DNA of 13,537 bases from an uncultured Prevotellaceae bacterium. Its GTDB lineage: Bacteria > Bacteroidota > Bacteroidia > Bacteroidales > Bacteroidaceae. This document shows, piece by piece, positions 6,669 to 13,537 of this stretch; the first letter of the stretch is position 1, and every line of letters starts with the position of its first letter. Location of the stretch: positions 1-13,537 of the forward strand of contig CAMNHM010000071.1 of assembly GCA_946539475.1 (NCBI GenBank), given 5' to 3'. The notes beneath the pieces are model-generated. The model saw nothing but the letters and a program-made list of their open reading frames with translations. It searched no databases and was not told the DNA's origin. Position numbers and translations under genes: made by a program.

Positions 6669-7699
6669 TGTTCAGATTCGAAGACCCCAAATATCTCTAT
6701 CTGTTGGTGCTGGTGGTGGTGCTCGCGCTCATCCGCTTCGTCACCTATCGCAACCAGAAACGACGTCTGCGCCGCTTTGGCGACCCAGACCTGGTGCGAC
6801 AGCTCATGCCCCTGGTGTCGCGCTGGCGCCCAGGCTTGAAGTTCTGGCTGCTGGAGGCCGCCTTGGCACTGCTCATCGTCATGCTTGCACGTCCGCAGTT
6901 TGGCAAGAGCATCAGCCAGAAGCAGAAGGCCGGCATCGAGGCCATCATCGCCATCGACGTGAGTAACTCGATGCGTGCCGTCGACAAGGCGAGCGACGGT
7001 GAGCTGAGCCGCATGGATCGTGCGAAAATGATTGTGGGAAAGCTCATCGACAAGTTCACCAACGACCGCGTGGGACTCGTCGTCTTCGCAGGCGACGCGT
7101 TCATCCAGCTGCCTGTCACCAGCGACTTCGTCTCAGCGAAGATGTTTCTCAACAGCATCGACCCTTCGATGATTCGCAACCAGGGCACTGACATCGCTGC
7201 TGCCATCAGCACGGCAAGCCTCTGCTTCACACAGCGTGAGCATGTGGGCAAGGCTGTCATCGTCATCACTGACGGTGAGGACCACGAAGGCGAGGCTGTC
7301 GAGGCTGCCAGGAAGGCACATGACGAGGAAGGACGCAACGTCTACGTGCTGGGTGTGGGATCGCCCAAGGGAGCACTCGTGCCTGACCCCGCCACGGGTG
7401 GATACATGATCGACAATACTGGTCAGCAGGTGATGTCGCGCCTGAACGAGCAGATGTGTCGTGAGATTGCCCAGGCAGGCGGTGGCGCCTATATCCATGT
7501 GGAGAACAATGCCAGTGCGCAGAAACAGCTGGAGGAGGCGCTCGACAAGCTGGAGAAGGCTGAGTCGACGCTCTACAGCGACTTCGACGAGCAGTTCCAG
7601 GCTGTGGGCATCATCGTACTGCTGCTGCTCATCCTCGAGGTGTGCATCCTCGACCGTCGGAATCCTACGTTGAAACGACTAAAACTGTTTAAACGATGA
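6668..7699 (+). CDS. batB: BatB, membrane-anchored VWA protein
   Basis: This 343-residue paralogue of the preceding BatA has the same layout: helices at about 9-25 and 58-75, a VWA domain, and a C-terminal helix at about 312-328. The MIDAS residues are present as D97-x-S99-x-S101 (DVSNS), T174 (NQGTDIA) and D202 (VITDGED). GVGSPKGALVPDPATGGYMI (about 229-248) is typical of BatB and separates it from BatA. BatA and BatB are thought to form a membrane complex addressed by the MoxR ATPase. The stop codon overlaps the batC start in ATGA, which suggests coupled translation. All key residues and the length are normal. Confidence 0.95.
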   Translation: MFRFEDPKYLYLLVLVVVLALIRFVTYRNQKRRLRRFGDPDLVRQLMPLVSRWRPGLKFWLLEAALALLIVMLARPQFGKSISQKQKAGIEAIIAIDVSNSMRAVDKASDGELSRMDRAKMIVGKLIDKFTNDRVGLVVFAGDAFIQLPVTSDFVSAKMFLNSIDPSMIRNQGTDIAAAISTASLCFTQREHVGKAVIVITDGEDHEGEAVEAARKAHDEEGRNVYVLGVGSPKGALVPDPATGGYMIDNTGQQVMSRLNEQMCREIAQAGGGAYIHVENNASAQKQLEEALDKLEKAESTLYSDFDEQFQAVGIIVLLLLILEVCILDRRNPTLKRLKLFKR

Positions 7700-8472
7700 A
7701 GCTACGTCATATCATTCTTTGTGTGGTCGCCGCGATGGCAGTGTCGTCGGCGATGGCGCAGAACGTCAATGTCAAGGAGGTGCGCCGCTACGTTAAGCGT
7801 GGAAACCGCATGATCCATTCCGGACAGCGCGACAAGGCCTACGAGCAATATAAAAAGGCGTATCAGGTGGACAGCACCAACGTGCTGGTGAACTACAACC
7901 TTGCCACGTCGATGTTTCCTGATGAGTGGAAGATCATGAAGACGGATGGCAAGCGCGATTCGGTGATGGCCCAGCATTTCATGCGCGCTGCCGACGAGCA
8001 TGCTGAGGACAATCCGCAGCGACGCTCCCTGTCGTATCACAACATGGGCGTGATGCACCAGATCCGTGCCAACCAGAGTGGCGACGACCAGCAGAAGTAT
8101 CAACAGCTGCAGCAGGCCATCGAGTGCTACAAGCAAGCATTGCGCAACAATCCTCACGACGACGAGGCTCGTTACAACCTAGTGCTTTGTCAGCATCAGC
8201 TGCCAAAGGGTGGCGGAGAGGGACAGCAAGACCCCAATGGCGACCAGCAGCAGGAGCAGCAGCAAGAGCAGCAACAGCAGCAACAGCAACAACAGCAGCA
8301 GCAACAGCAGCAGCAGGACCAGCAACAGCCTCCTCAGCAACAGGAGCAGGACCAGGACTGGATCGAGCAGATGCTCAATGCTGCTGAGCAGCGTGAGAAA
8401 CAGGTGCGCCGGCGCATCGACGAGAGACAGCAGAGTCAGCCGCAGCGGCGTAGCAACGAGAAGAACTGGTAA
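7696..8472 (+). CDS. batC: BatC, periplasmic TPR protein with polyglutamine tract
   Basis: This 258-residue protein has a signal peptide (1 to about 21, cleavage after SAMA). TPR-type helices follow: about 28-70, with GNRMIHSGQRDKAYEQYKKA, and about 112-168, with YHNMGVMHQ and QQAIECYKQALRNNPHDDEA. They are separated by a segment in which the usual TPR spacing is stretched. A Q-rich stretch (184-220) contains an uninterrupted run of 16 glutamines (192-207). It is followed by a conserved basic and amphipathic C-terminal part (DWIEQMLNAAEQREKQVRRR, about 221-240) that recurs in BatC proteins. The protein is therefore expected in the periplasm, where TPRs may bind BatA/BatB or BatD. It starts within the batB stop (ATGA). 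The C-terminal helix after the Q tract is preserved, so the tract is a linker and not a sign of decay. Confidence 0.9.
   Translation: MKLRHIILCVVAAMAVSSAMAQNVNVKEVRRYVKRGNRMIHSGQRDKAYEQYKKAYQVDSTNVLVNYNLATSMFPDEWKIMKTDGKRDSVMAQHFMRAADEHAEDNPQRRSLSYHNMGVMHQIRANQSGDDQQKYQQLQQAIECYKQALRNNPHDDEARYNLVLCQHQLPKGGGEGQQDPNGDQQQEQQQEQQQQQQQQQQQQQQQQDQQQPPQQQEQDQDWIEQMLNAAEQREKQVRRRIDERQQSQPQRRSNEKNW
8245..8355 (+). repeat. CAG/CAA trinucleotide tract in batC
   Basis: About 110 bp of mostly CAG and CAA codons, interrupted by a few GAG, GAC and CCT codons, encode the BatC glutamine-rich linker. The mix of CAG and CAA reduces slippage, yet the tract is a plausible site of in-frame length variation between strains. 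Confidence 0.85.
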
Positions 8473-8483
8473 AGAAATTGCAG

Positions 8484-11024
8484 ATGAAACGAAGACTGAC
8501 AATACTCTTGGCGTGTCTTCTGGCAGTTATCGCTGCCAGAGCCGATAACTTTACACTAACGGGCGAGGTGGAGCCTGTGGTTCATGTGGGCGAGAATTTC
8601 AAACTGCGCTACACCCTGAACACTACAGAGGCAAAGAACTTCACCCTGGGAAAGATTCCTGACGGCATCGATGTGCTCATAGGCCCCAGCCAGTCGACAA
8701 GCATCAGCTCGATGACGGTCAACGGTCATACGACGACCTCGCGGACGCTGACGCTGACATATGTCCTTTCAGCCAGTCAGACGGGTAAGTTCACCATACC
8801 CGCTGCCAGCGTAGTTGCTGGCGGGCAGACGGTCAGGTCGCAAGCGCTCAGCTTCCAGGTGATAGCTGCCAACAGCAATGTCTCTGGTCAGCATCCGTCG
8901 CGCGGTGTGGCTGCCAACGATTTCTTCGTGCTCGTCACGGCTTCGAAGCGTCATGTCTCTGAGTATGAGCCTTTCCTGCTCACCTATAAGGTGTGCTGGC
9001 ATCCTGACCTGCCCGTCATCAATCTCGACCCTATCAACCTCGAACTGCAAAATGTCTACATGCAGGCGTACAATGATGTGCAGCAGAAGTCGAAGAAGGT
9101 GGAGACGATCAACGGACGTGTGCTCGTCACCGTCGACTGGCAGCAGTACGTGGTCTATCCTCAGAAGTCGGGACGGCTGCAGATACCCAGTATGAAGTTC
9201 ATGGGCTACCTGCGTGAGGACACGGGAATCGACCCCTTCGACCCGTTCTCAGGGGGCTACCGTGAGGTGCCTAAGCAGTTGGTGGCACCAGCAGTGGATA
9301 TACAGGTCGATGCGCTGACTGACAAGCCTGACGGTTTCTCGGGTGGGGTGGGGCGCTTCTCTGTTACTGCCCAGCTCGACAAGCATGAGGTGAAGGAGAA
9401 CACTCCTGTCACACTGGCTGTCAAGGTCAGCGGACGTGGAAACCTGAACATGCTCAAGGAGCCTATCGTGCTCTTCCCGCGAGGCTTCGATACCTACGAC
9501 ACTAAGCAGACAGAGGACTTCCGCCTGACGGCAGAGGGCCTCGATGGCAGCGTCAACTATGAATTTGTGGCTGTCCCTCAGCGTAAGGGCGAGTATGTCA
9601 TCCCTCCTGTGCGCCTGACCTATTTCGACCTTGCGTCGCACTCATACAAGACAGCGGAGACAGACTCCTTCCGCATCAATGTCCTCAAGGGCGACCAGAC
9701 GGCGACCAGCGTGCAGGACTTCTCACAGGAGGGCGCTCAAGAGTCTGGCGACATACATCCCATCAAGACGGGGCCGGGACAGGCCAAGGCAGGACATGGC
9801 TTCTTTGCCTCGACAACTTATCTCTTGCTCAATGCCCTGCTGGTAGCCTTTTTCATCGTAGCCTTCATCGTGCTTCGCCGTAGAGAGCGCGACCAGGCAG
9901 ATGCCGTACGTTCGCGCGGAAAGAAAGCCAATAAGGTGGCTGTGCGCCGTTTGCGGAAAGCTGCCCGTCTGATGAAGGCTGGCAAGGCAAACGAGTTCTA
10001 CGACGAGACGCTGCGCGCCCTCTGGGGCTATGTTGGCGATAAGCTCAACATACCGCCCAGTCAGCTGTCGCGCGAGAATATCAGTCAGCGGCTGCAGGAG
10101 CGTGGCGTCGACGGGCAGGTGACAGCTTCGTTCATCGAGGCAATCGATGAGTGTGAGTTCGTGCGTTATGCCCCAGGCGATCCCCAAGGTAATATGAATC
10201 GTGTCTATGATAAGTCGATCACTGCCATCGAACAAATTGAAAGCGTCAGGAAAAAGACCATACGTACGAAAGCTTCCATGCTCCTGATGATAGCAGTCGT
10301 CTGTACATCGATGCTGTCTCTGACAGCCACTGCGCAGACCAAGGTGCAGGCTGACGAGCTCTTCAGTCAGGGCGACTACGAGGAAGCTATCGATGCCTAT
10401 AACCTGCTCATTGAGCGTCAGGGTGGGTCGGCTGAGGTGTTCTATAACATGGGCAATGCCTACTATCGCCTCGACAGTATTGCCAGGGCAATCCTCTGCT
10501 ATGAACGGGCATTGCGCCTGCAACCTGGCGACGACGATGCGCGCTTCAACCTGCAACTGGCATATTCGAAGACCATTGACAAGATTGCTCCAGAACGGGA
10601 GATGTTCTTCGTCACGTGGTATCGCTCGCTGGTGCGCCTGCTCTCAGTCGATGCGTGGGCTTATACGGCATTGGCAAGCCTGGCACTGGCTGTCGTGCTG
10701 TTGCTCGTCTATTTCTTTGCATACGGCGAGCGCCTGCGGAGGCTGTCGTTCTTCGCCTCGCTTGCAATGTTGCTGCTCTTCCTGCTGGCAAACCTCTTTG
10801 CATGGCAGCAGCAGCGCGCCCTCTCGAGCCATTCCGATGCCATCGTCATTCAGGAAGTACTGCCTGTAAAGAACGTCCCCTCTGACGAGGGCAACGACGA
10901 GTTTAGCATACATGCTGGGACGAAAGCCACGGTCACAGACAACACCATGGACGACTGGAAGCAGCTGAGACTGCCTGACGGACGCGAGGGTTGGGTGCCC
11001 ACTCAGACGATAGAAATGATATGA
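8484..11024 (+). CDS. batD: BatD-BatE fusion protein (Ig-like repeats, TM, helical module, TPR, SH3-like)
   Basis: This 846-residue product combines what are usually two genes. The BatD part has a signal peptide (1 to about 20), Ig-like or oxygen-tolerance domains (about 22-400), a membrane helix (446-464) and a cytosolic helical module (about 485-586). The BatE part starts with a basic stretch (KKTIRTK, 590-596) and a hydrophobic segment (599-617) ending ATAQ, which looks like a complete signal peptide. TPR repeats (about 620-700; VFYNMGNAYYRLDSIARAIL, then CYERALRLQPGDDDARFNL) follow, then two helices (about 726-747, 754-774) and an SH3-like domain (about 785-846; WKQLRLPDGREGWVP). The TPRs and SH3 would be periplasmic. 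The internal hydrophobic segment may act as a membrane helix or be cut to release BatE. There is no in-frame stop and no frameshift. The ATG at 8484 is chosen over a TTG at 8478. The stop overlaps the next start in ATGA. Confidence 0.92.
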   Translation: MKRRLTILLACLLAVIAARADNFTLTGEVEPVVHVGENFKLRYTLNTTEAKNFTLGKIPDGIDVLIGPSQSTSISSMTVNGHTTTSRTLTLTYVLSASQTGKFTIPAASVVAGGQTVRSQALSFQVIAANSNVSGQHPSRGVAANDFFVLVTASKRHVSEYEPFLLTYKVCWHPDLPVINLDPINLELQNVYMQAYNDVQQKSKKVETINGRVLVTVDWQQYVVYPQKSGRLQIPSMKFMGYLREDTGIDPFDPFSGGYREVPKQLVAPAVDIQVDALTDKPDGFSGGVGRFSVTAQLDKHEVKENTPVTLAVKVSGRGNLNMLKEPIVLFPRGFDTYDTKQTEDFRLTAEGLDGSVNYEFVAVPQRKGEYVIPPVRLTYFDLASHSYKTAETDSFRINVLKGDQTATSVQDFSQEGAQESGDIHPIKTGPGQAKAGHGFFASTTYLLLNALLVAFFIVAFIVLRRRERDQADAVRSRGKKANKVAVRRLRKAARLMKAGKANEFYDETLRALWGYVGDKLNIPPSQLSRENISQRLQERGVDGQVTASFIEAIDECEFVRYAPGDPQGNMNRVYDKSITAIEQIESVRKKTIRTKASMLLMIAVVCTSMLSLTATAQTKVQADELFSQGDYEEAIDAYNLLIERQGGSAEVFYNMGNAYYRLDSIARAILCYERALRLQPGDDDARFNLQLAYSKTIDKIAPEREMFFVTWYRSLVRLLSVDAWAYTALASLALAVVLLLVYFFAYGERLRRLSFFASLAMLLLFLLANLFAWQQQRALSSHSDAIVIQEVLPVKNVPSDEGNDEFSIHAGTKATVTDNTMDDWKQLRLPDGREGWVPTQTIEMI

Positions 11025-11713
11025 ACTGGATTGACCTCGACAAGCAATGGCTGTTGGCCTTGAACGGCAGCGAATCACTATTCCTCGACTCGGTAGTGAA
11101 GACGCTGACCACGGCTACGACATGGATTCCGCTCTATGTCGCCTTGCTGTACGTGGTCGTCAAGAATAGCGACAACGCAAGGAAAGTGCTGTTCGTCGTG
11201 ATTAGCGCACTCCTCTGTGTGCTGTTGGCAGGAACGGTCGACGACACAATCGTCAAACCGCTTGTCGAGCGCTGGCGTCCTGCCCGCGATCCGCAGATAG
11301 GCATCATGGTCGATACGGTCAACGGCTATCGTGGAGGTCGTTTCGGATTCTTCTCAGCTCACGCCTCCAATACCTTCAGCCTTGCCGTGTTCTTTGCCCT
11401 GCTCATCCGCAGCAGGCTGTTCACCGTGGCAATGGTGCTTTGGTCGCTGGTCAACTGCTGGACTCGACTCTACCTGGGCGTTCACTATCCTGGCGACATC
11501 CTCGTTGGACTGCTTTGGGGTGGTTTCGTAGGGACGGCTGTATGGTACATGCATACCAAGCTCCTGCCTCAGCCTATGGCACCTGCCAACTATGTCTCTT
11601 CCCACTATACCAAGACGGGCTTCCAGCAAGAGCATGCTGAGATCGTGGTCAGCGTGCTGCTCTTTACCGTGGCCTATGCACTGCTGAAGGCGTGCTGGGC
11701 ATTATACCTTTAG
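11021..11713 (+). CDS. PAP2-family membrane phosphatase
   Basis: This 230-residue integral membrane protein has about six predicted helices and the phosphatidic-acid phosphatase type 2 motifs. Motif 1 is KPLVERWRP (79-87). Motif 2 is FFSAHASN (110-117), where SAH replaces the usual PSGH but the catalytic histidine H114 is kept. Motif 3 is RLYLGVHYPGD (149-159), with R149, H155 and D159. Such enzymes remove phosphate from lipids such as undecaprenyl pyrophosphate, phosphatidylglycerol phosphate or lipid A; the substrate cannot be chosen from sequence. The last 50 or so residues hold an extra segment and a C-terminal helix (about 207-228) after the core. The ATG at 11021 overlaps the batD-E stop in ATGA; a TTG at 10991 in the same frame is less likely. 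It may be cotranscribed with the Bat cluster. Confidence 0.9.
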   Translation: MNWIDLDKQWLLALNGSESLFLDSVVKTLTTATTWIPLYVALLYVVVKNSDNARKVLFVVISALLCVLLAGTVDDTIVKPLVERWRPARDPQIGIMVDTVNGYRGGRFGFFSAHASNTFSLAVFFALLIRSRLFTVAMVLWSLVNCWTRLYLGVHYPGDILVGLLWGGFVGTAVWYMHTKLLPQPMAPANYVSSHYTKTGFQQEHAEIVVSVLLFTVAYALLKACWALYL

Positions 11714-11723
11714 AAAACATTCA

Positions 11724-13010
11724 ATGGACACAAAGAAAATAAGTATTAGCGACTACAGCTACGACCTGCCTGACGAGCGAATCGCCAAGTTCCCCGTTTC
11801 GCCACGCGATCATTCCAAGCTGTTGGTCTACGATCGCAACGGCATCAGCGATGACCGTTTCTTTCATTTGGCCGCACACCTCGACGAGGGGGCACTGATG
11901 GTGTTCAACAACACCCGTGTCATTCATGCCCGTCTCCATTTCCGGAAGGAAGGGCATAGCCAGGGCGGCGTATGGCATGAGGGGGCGCTCATCGAGGTCT
12001 TCCTGCTCGAACCTTGTCTCCCTGCCGACTATGAACAGATGTTTACCACACGAGGACAGTGCACATGGCTCTGTATGGTGGGTAATCTGAAGAAGTGGAA
12101 GGACACCCCCCTCCGTATGACGCTCGACGTTGGGGGACAGGCTGTTGAGATGACGGCTACCCATCAGGGTGAGAGCGGTACGAGCCAGGTGGTAGCCCTC
12201 TCTTGGAAGTTTGCCGATGATAGCATCGACGCAATCCTCCCTACCTTTGCGGAGCTGCTAGAGGCAGCAGGTCAGTTGCCCATCCCACCATACCTCAATC
12301 GCGAGACACAGCCCAGTGACCTGACCACCTACCAGACGGTCTACTCCAAGATCAAAGGTAGTGTGGCAGCCCCCACCGCAGGCCTGCATTTCACGCCAGA
12401 GGTGCTGAAGAGCCTCGACGACCACCATGTTGACCGTGAAGAGCTGACGTTGCATGTAGGCGCCGGTACGTTTAAACCGGTGAAAAGCGCGGAGATGGGC
12501 GGGCACGAGATGCATACTGAACATATCTTCGTGCGTCGTCAGACGCTGCAGAAGCTGCTTCTCCATCAATGCGAGGCGATTGCCGTGGGCACCACAAGCG
12601 TTCGCACGCTAGAGAGCCTCTATTACATGGGACTCAAGGTGATCGACAATCCACTCGTCAGCAATGAGCAGTTGCATGTGGCGCAGTGGGAGCCCTACGA
12701 CCTGCCGCCATCCACCCAACATCCGTTACGCCAGCAGGTGTGCGATGCCATCGGAGCACTGCTCTCCTGGCTGGATACCAACCACCTGGATGCATTGCAC
12801 GCTTCAACGCAGATAATTATAGCACCAGGCTATGAATTCAAGATTGTGCGACAGCTCATTACGAATTTCCATCAGCCCCAGTCGACGCTGCTGCTCTTGG
12901 TCAGTGCCTTTACAAAGGGGCATTGGCGCGAGATCTACGACCATGCTCTGACCCACGACTATCGTTTCCTCAGCTATGGTGACTCGTCGTTGCTGAAAAT
13001 GGATTTTTAA
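11724..13010 (+). CDS. queA: S-adenosylmethionine:tRNA ribosyltransferase-isomerase QueA
   Basis: QueA transfers and isomerises the ribosyl part of SAM onto 7-aminomethyl-7-deazaguanine in tRNA, making epoxyqueuosine. Family motifs are clear: [20 protein letters not shown] (13-32), [11 protein letters not shown] (61-71), [17 protein letters not shown] (212-228), [13 protein letters not shown] (243-255), [10 protein letters not shown] (261-270), [12 protein letters not shown] (287-298) and [18 protein letters not shown] (379-396). At 428 residues it is longer than E. coli QueA (about 356). The extra length lies mainly in the middle region (about 72-165) and near 310-360, which I believe is usual in Bacteroidetes but cannot verify here. 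It starts 10 nt after the PAP2 gene and is probably the last gene of this transcription unit. No other queuosine genes are visible in the window. Confidence 0.96.
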   Translation: MDTKKISISDYSYDLPDERIAKFPVSPRDHSKLLVYDRNGISDDRFFHLAAHLDEGALMVFNNTRVIHARLHFRKEGHSQGGVWHEGALIEVFLLEPCLPADYEQMFTTRGQCTWLCMVGNLKKWKDTPLRMTLDVGGQAVEMTATHQGESGTSQVVALSWKFADDSIDAILPTFAELLEAAGQLPIPPYLNRETQPSDLTTYQTVYSKIKGSVAAPTAGLHFTPEVLKSLDDHHVDREELTLHVGAGTFKPVKSAEMGGHEMHTEHIFVRRQTLQKLLLHQCEAIAVGTTSVRTLESLYYMGLKVIDNPLVSNEQLHVAQWEPYDLPPSTQHPLRQQVCDAIGALLSWLDTNHLDALHASTQIIIAPGYEFKIVRQLITNFHQPQSTLLLLVSAFTKGHWREIYDHALTHDYRFLSYGDSSLLKMDF

Positions 13011-13024
13011 GGATAAGTAGCGAA

Positions 13025-13069
13025 AAAATTGCAAAAAGCATCGGATTGTCGAAGTTTTTTTGTAATTTT
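13025..13069 (+). terminator. AT-rich inverted repeat, possible terminator after queA
   Basis: Bases 13025-13038 can pair with 13056-13069 as a 14-bp stem (two G.U pairs, mostly A-T) with a 17-nt loop that itself contains TCG...CGA. It could end queA transcription. However, the stem is weak, lacks a clear U-tract beyond its own arm, and overlaps the -7 box of lepA. The call is tentative. Confidence 0.35.
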
Positions 13070-13070
13070 G
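13063..13070 (+). promoter_or_regulatory. Bacteroidetes-type -7 promoter element for lepA
   Basis: TAATTTTG matches the Bacteroidetes -7 consensus TAnnTTTG and lies 23 nt before the lepA ATG at 13094. A good -33 TTTG at the expected spacing is not visible; the nearest TTG (13046-13048) is only 14 nt upstream. It is the only credible promoter I see in the window. Confidence 0.6.
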
Positions 13071-13093
13071 CAAACAAATTCGCAGAGACGTCA

Positions 13094-13537
13094 ATGAAGA
13101 ATATCCGTAACTTTTGCATCATAGCTCATATCGACCACGGAAAGTCCACACTAGCCGATCGTTTGCTCGAGCACACCAAGACCATTCAGGTGACTGAAGG
13201 ACAGATGCTCGACGACATGGATCTCGAGCGCGAACGTGGCATCACCATCAAGAGTCATGCCATCCAGATGGAATATGTACGCGATGGGCAGAAATATATC
13301 CTCAATCTTATCGACACGCCGGGACATGTTGACTTCAGTTATGAGGTGAGCCGTTCTATTGCTGCTTGCGAGGGAGCCTTGCTCGTGGTAGATGCCACTC
13401 AGGGCGTTCAGGCGCAGACAATCTCCAACCTCTATATGGCCATCGACAACAACCTTGAGATCATCCCGGTCATCAACAAGATCGACATGCCCAGTGCCAT
13501 GCCAGACGAAGTGGAGGACGAGATTGTCGATCTTATT
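13094..13537 (+). CDS. lepA: Elongation factor 4 (LepA) GTPase, 3'-truncated
   Basis: The first 148 residues of a translational GTPase; the gene runs past the window edge. The G-domain motifs are G1 AHIDHGKST (11-19), G2 around RERGIT (46-51), G3 DTPGHVDF (74-81) and G4 NKID (128-131). The N terminus [20 protein letters not shown] and the segment around [20 protein letters not shown] match LepA more closely than EF-G, TypA or PrfC. LepA acts on the ribosome and influences initiation and translocation under some conditions. An 83-nt spacer with a likely promoter separates it from queA, so it probably has its own transcription. The ATG at 13094 is the natural start, and nothing in this portion is abnormal. 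Confidence 0.95.
   Translation, partial: MKNIRNFCIIAHIDHGKSTLADRLLEHTKTIQVTEGQMLDDMDLERERGITIKSHAIQMEYVRDGQKYILNLIDTPGHVDFSYEVSRSIAACEGALLVVDATQGVQAQTISNLYMAIDNNLEIIPVINKIDMPSAMPDEVEDEIVDLI

Noticed and set aside
8179..8502. Leucine-rich open frame on the - strand resembling a membrane protein
   Set aside because: It is the reverse complement of the CAG/CAA tract in batC, which reads as CTG/TTG leucine codons.
10278..11024. Separate batE gene starting at the internal ATG 10278
   Set aside because: This start would remove the basic n-region of the signal-like segment, and the frame is continuous with batD with no stop, so a fusion is the simpler reading.
2627..11024. The cluster as a wholly new system
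   Set aside because: Gene content and order match the known Bat (aerotolerance) cluster of Bacteroidetes; only details such as the fusion and the shared helical module stand out.

Overview
The window reads as a stretch of Bacteroidales chromosome, most likely from the Prevotellaceae, with a fairly high GC content. The grounds are a complete Bacteroides-type 'Bat' (aerotolerance) gene cluster, HU-family proteins of the Bacteroidales type, and a TAnnTTTG-type -7 element in front of the last gene. The assignment to family is inference. All genes lie on the + strand, and apart from one 83-nt gap no intergenic space exceeds 47 nt. I see no tRNA, rRNA, CRISPR array, insertion sequence or other sign of recent transfer.

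Left part (1-2617): the 3' end of rimO (ribosomal protein S12 methylthiotransferase), then two adjacent HU/IHF-fold genes. The first encodes a short single-domain protein. The second encodes a 468-residue protein with an HU domain, a long acidic repeat region, one transmembrane helix, a Q/P/A-rich linker and a C-terminal LysM-like domain. This architecture would link DNA in the cytoplasm to peptidoglycan in the periplasm, and it is the most intriguing single gene here.

Middle part (2627-11024): the Bat cluster, in the order MoxR AAA+ ATPase, DUF58 protein, a two-TM accessory protein, BatA, BatB, BatC and a BatD-BatE fusion. MoxR ATPases paired with VWA proteins are thought to act as chaperone-like or metal-insertion assemblies. 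Here one cytosolic ATPase would serve three proteins with intact MIDAS residues (DUF58, BatA, BatB), while the TPR, Ig-like and SH3-like parts face the periplasm. Several junctions overlap (ATGA, TAATG), which suggests translational coupling. The accessory protein and BatD carry the same cytosolic helical module. BatD runs in frame into BatE through what looks like BatE's former signal peptide.

Right part (11021-13537): a PAP2-family membrane phosphatase overlapping the batD-E stop by 4 nt, then queA (queuosine tRNA synthesis), then an 83-nt spacer with a Bacteroidetes-type -7 box and an AT-rich inverted repeat, and finally the first 148 codons of lepA (EF-4 GTPase), cut by the window edge. 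Everything from rimO to queA could be one long transcription unit; lepA probably starts its own.
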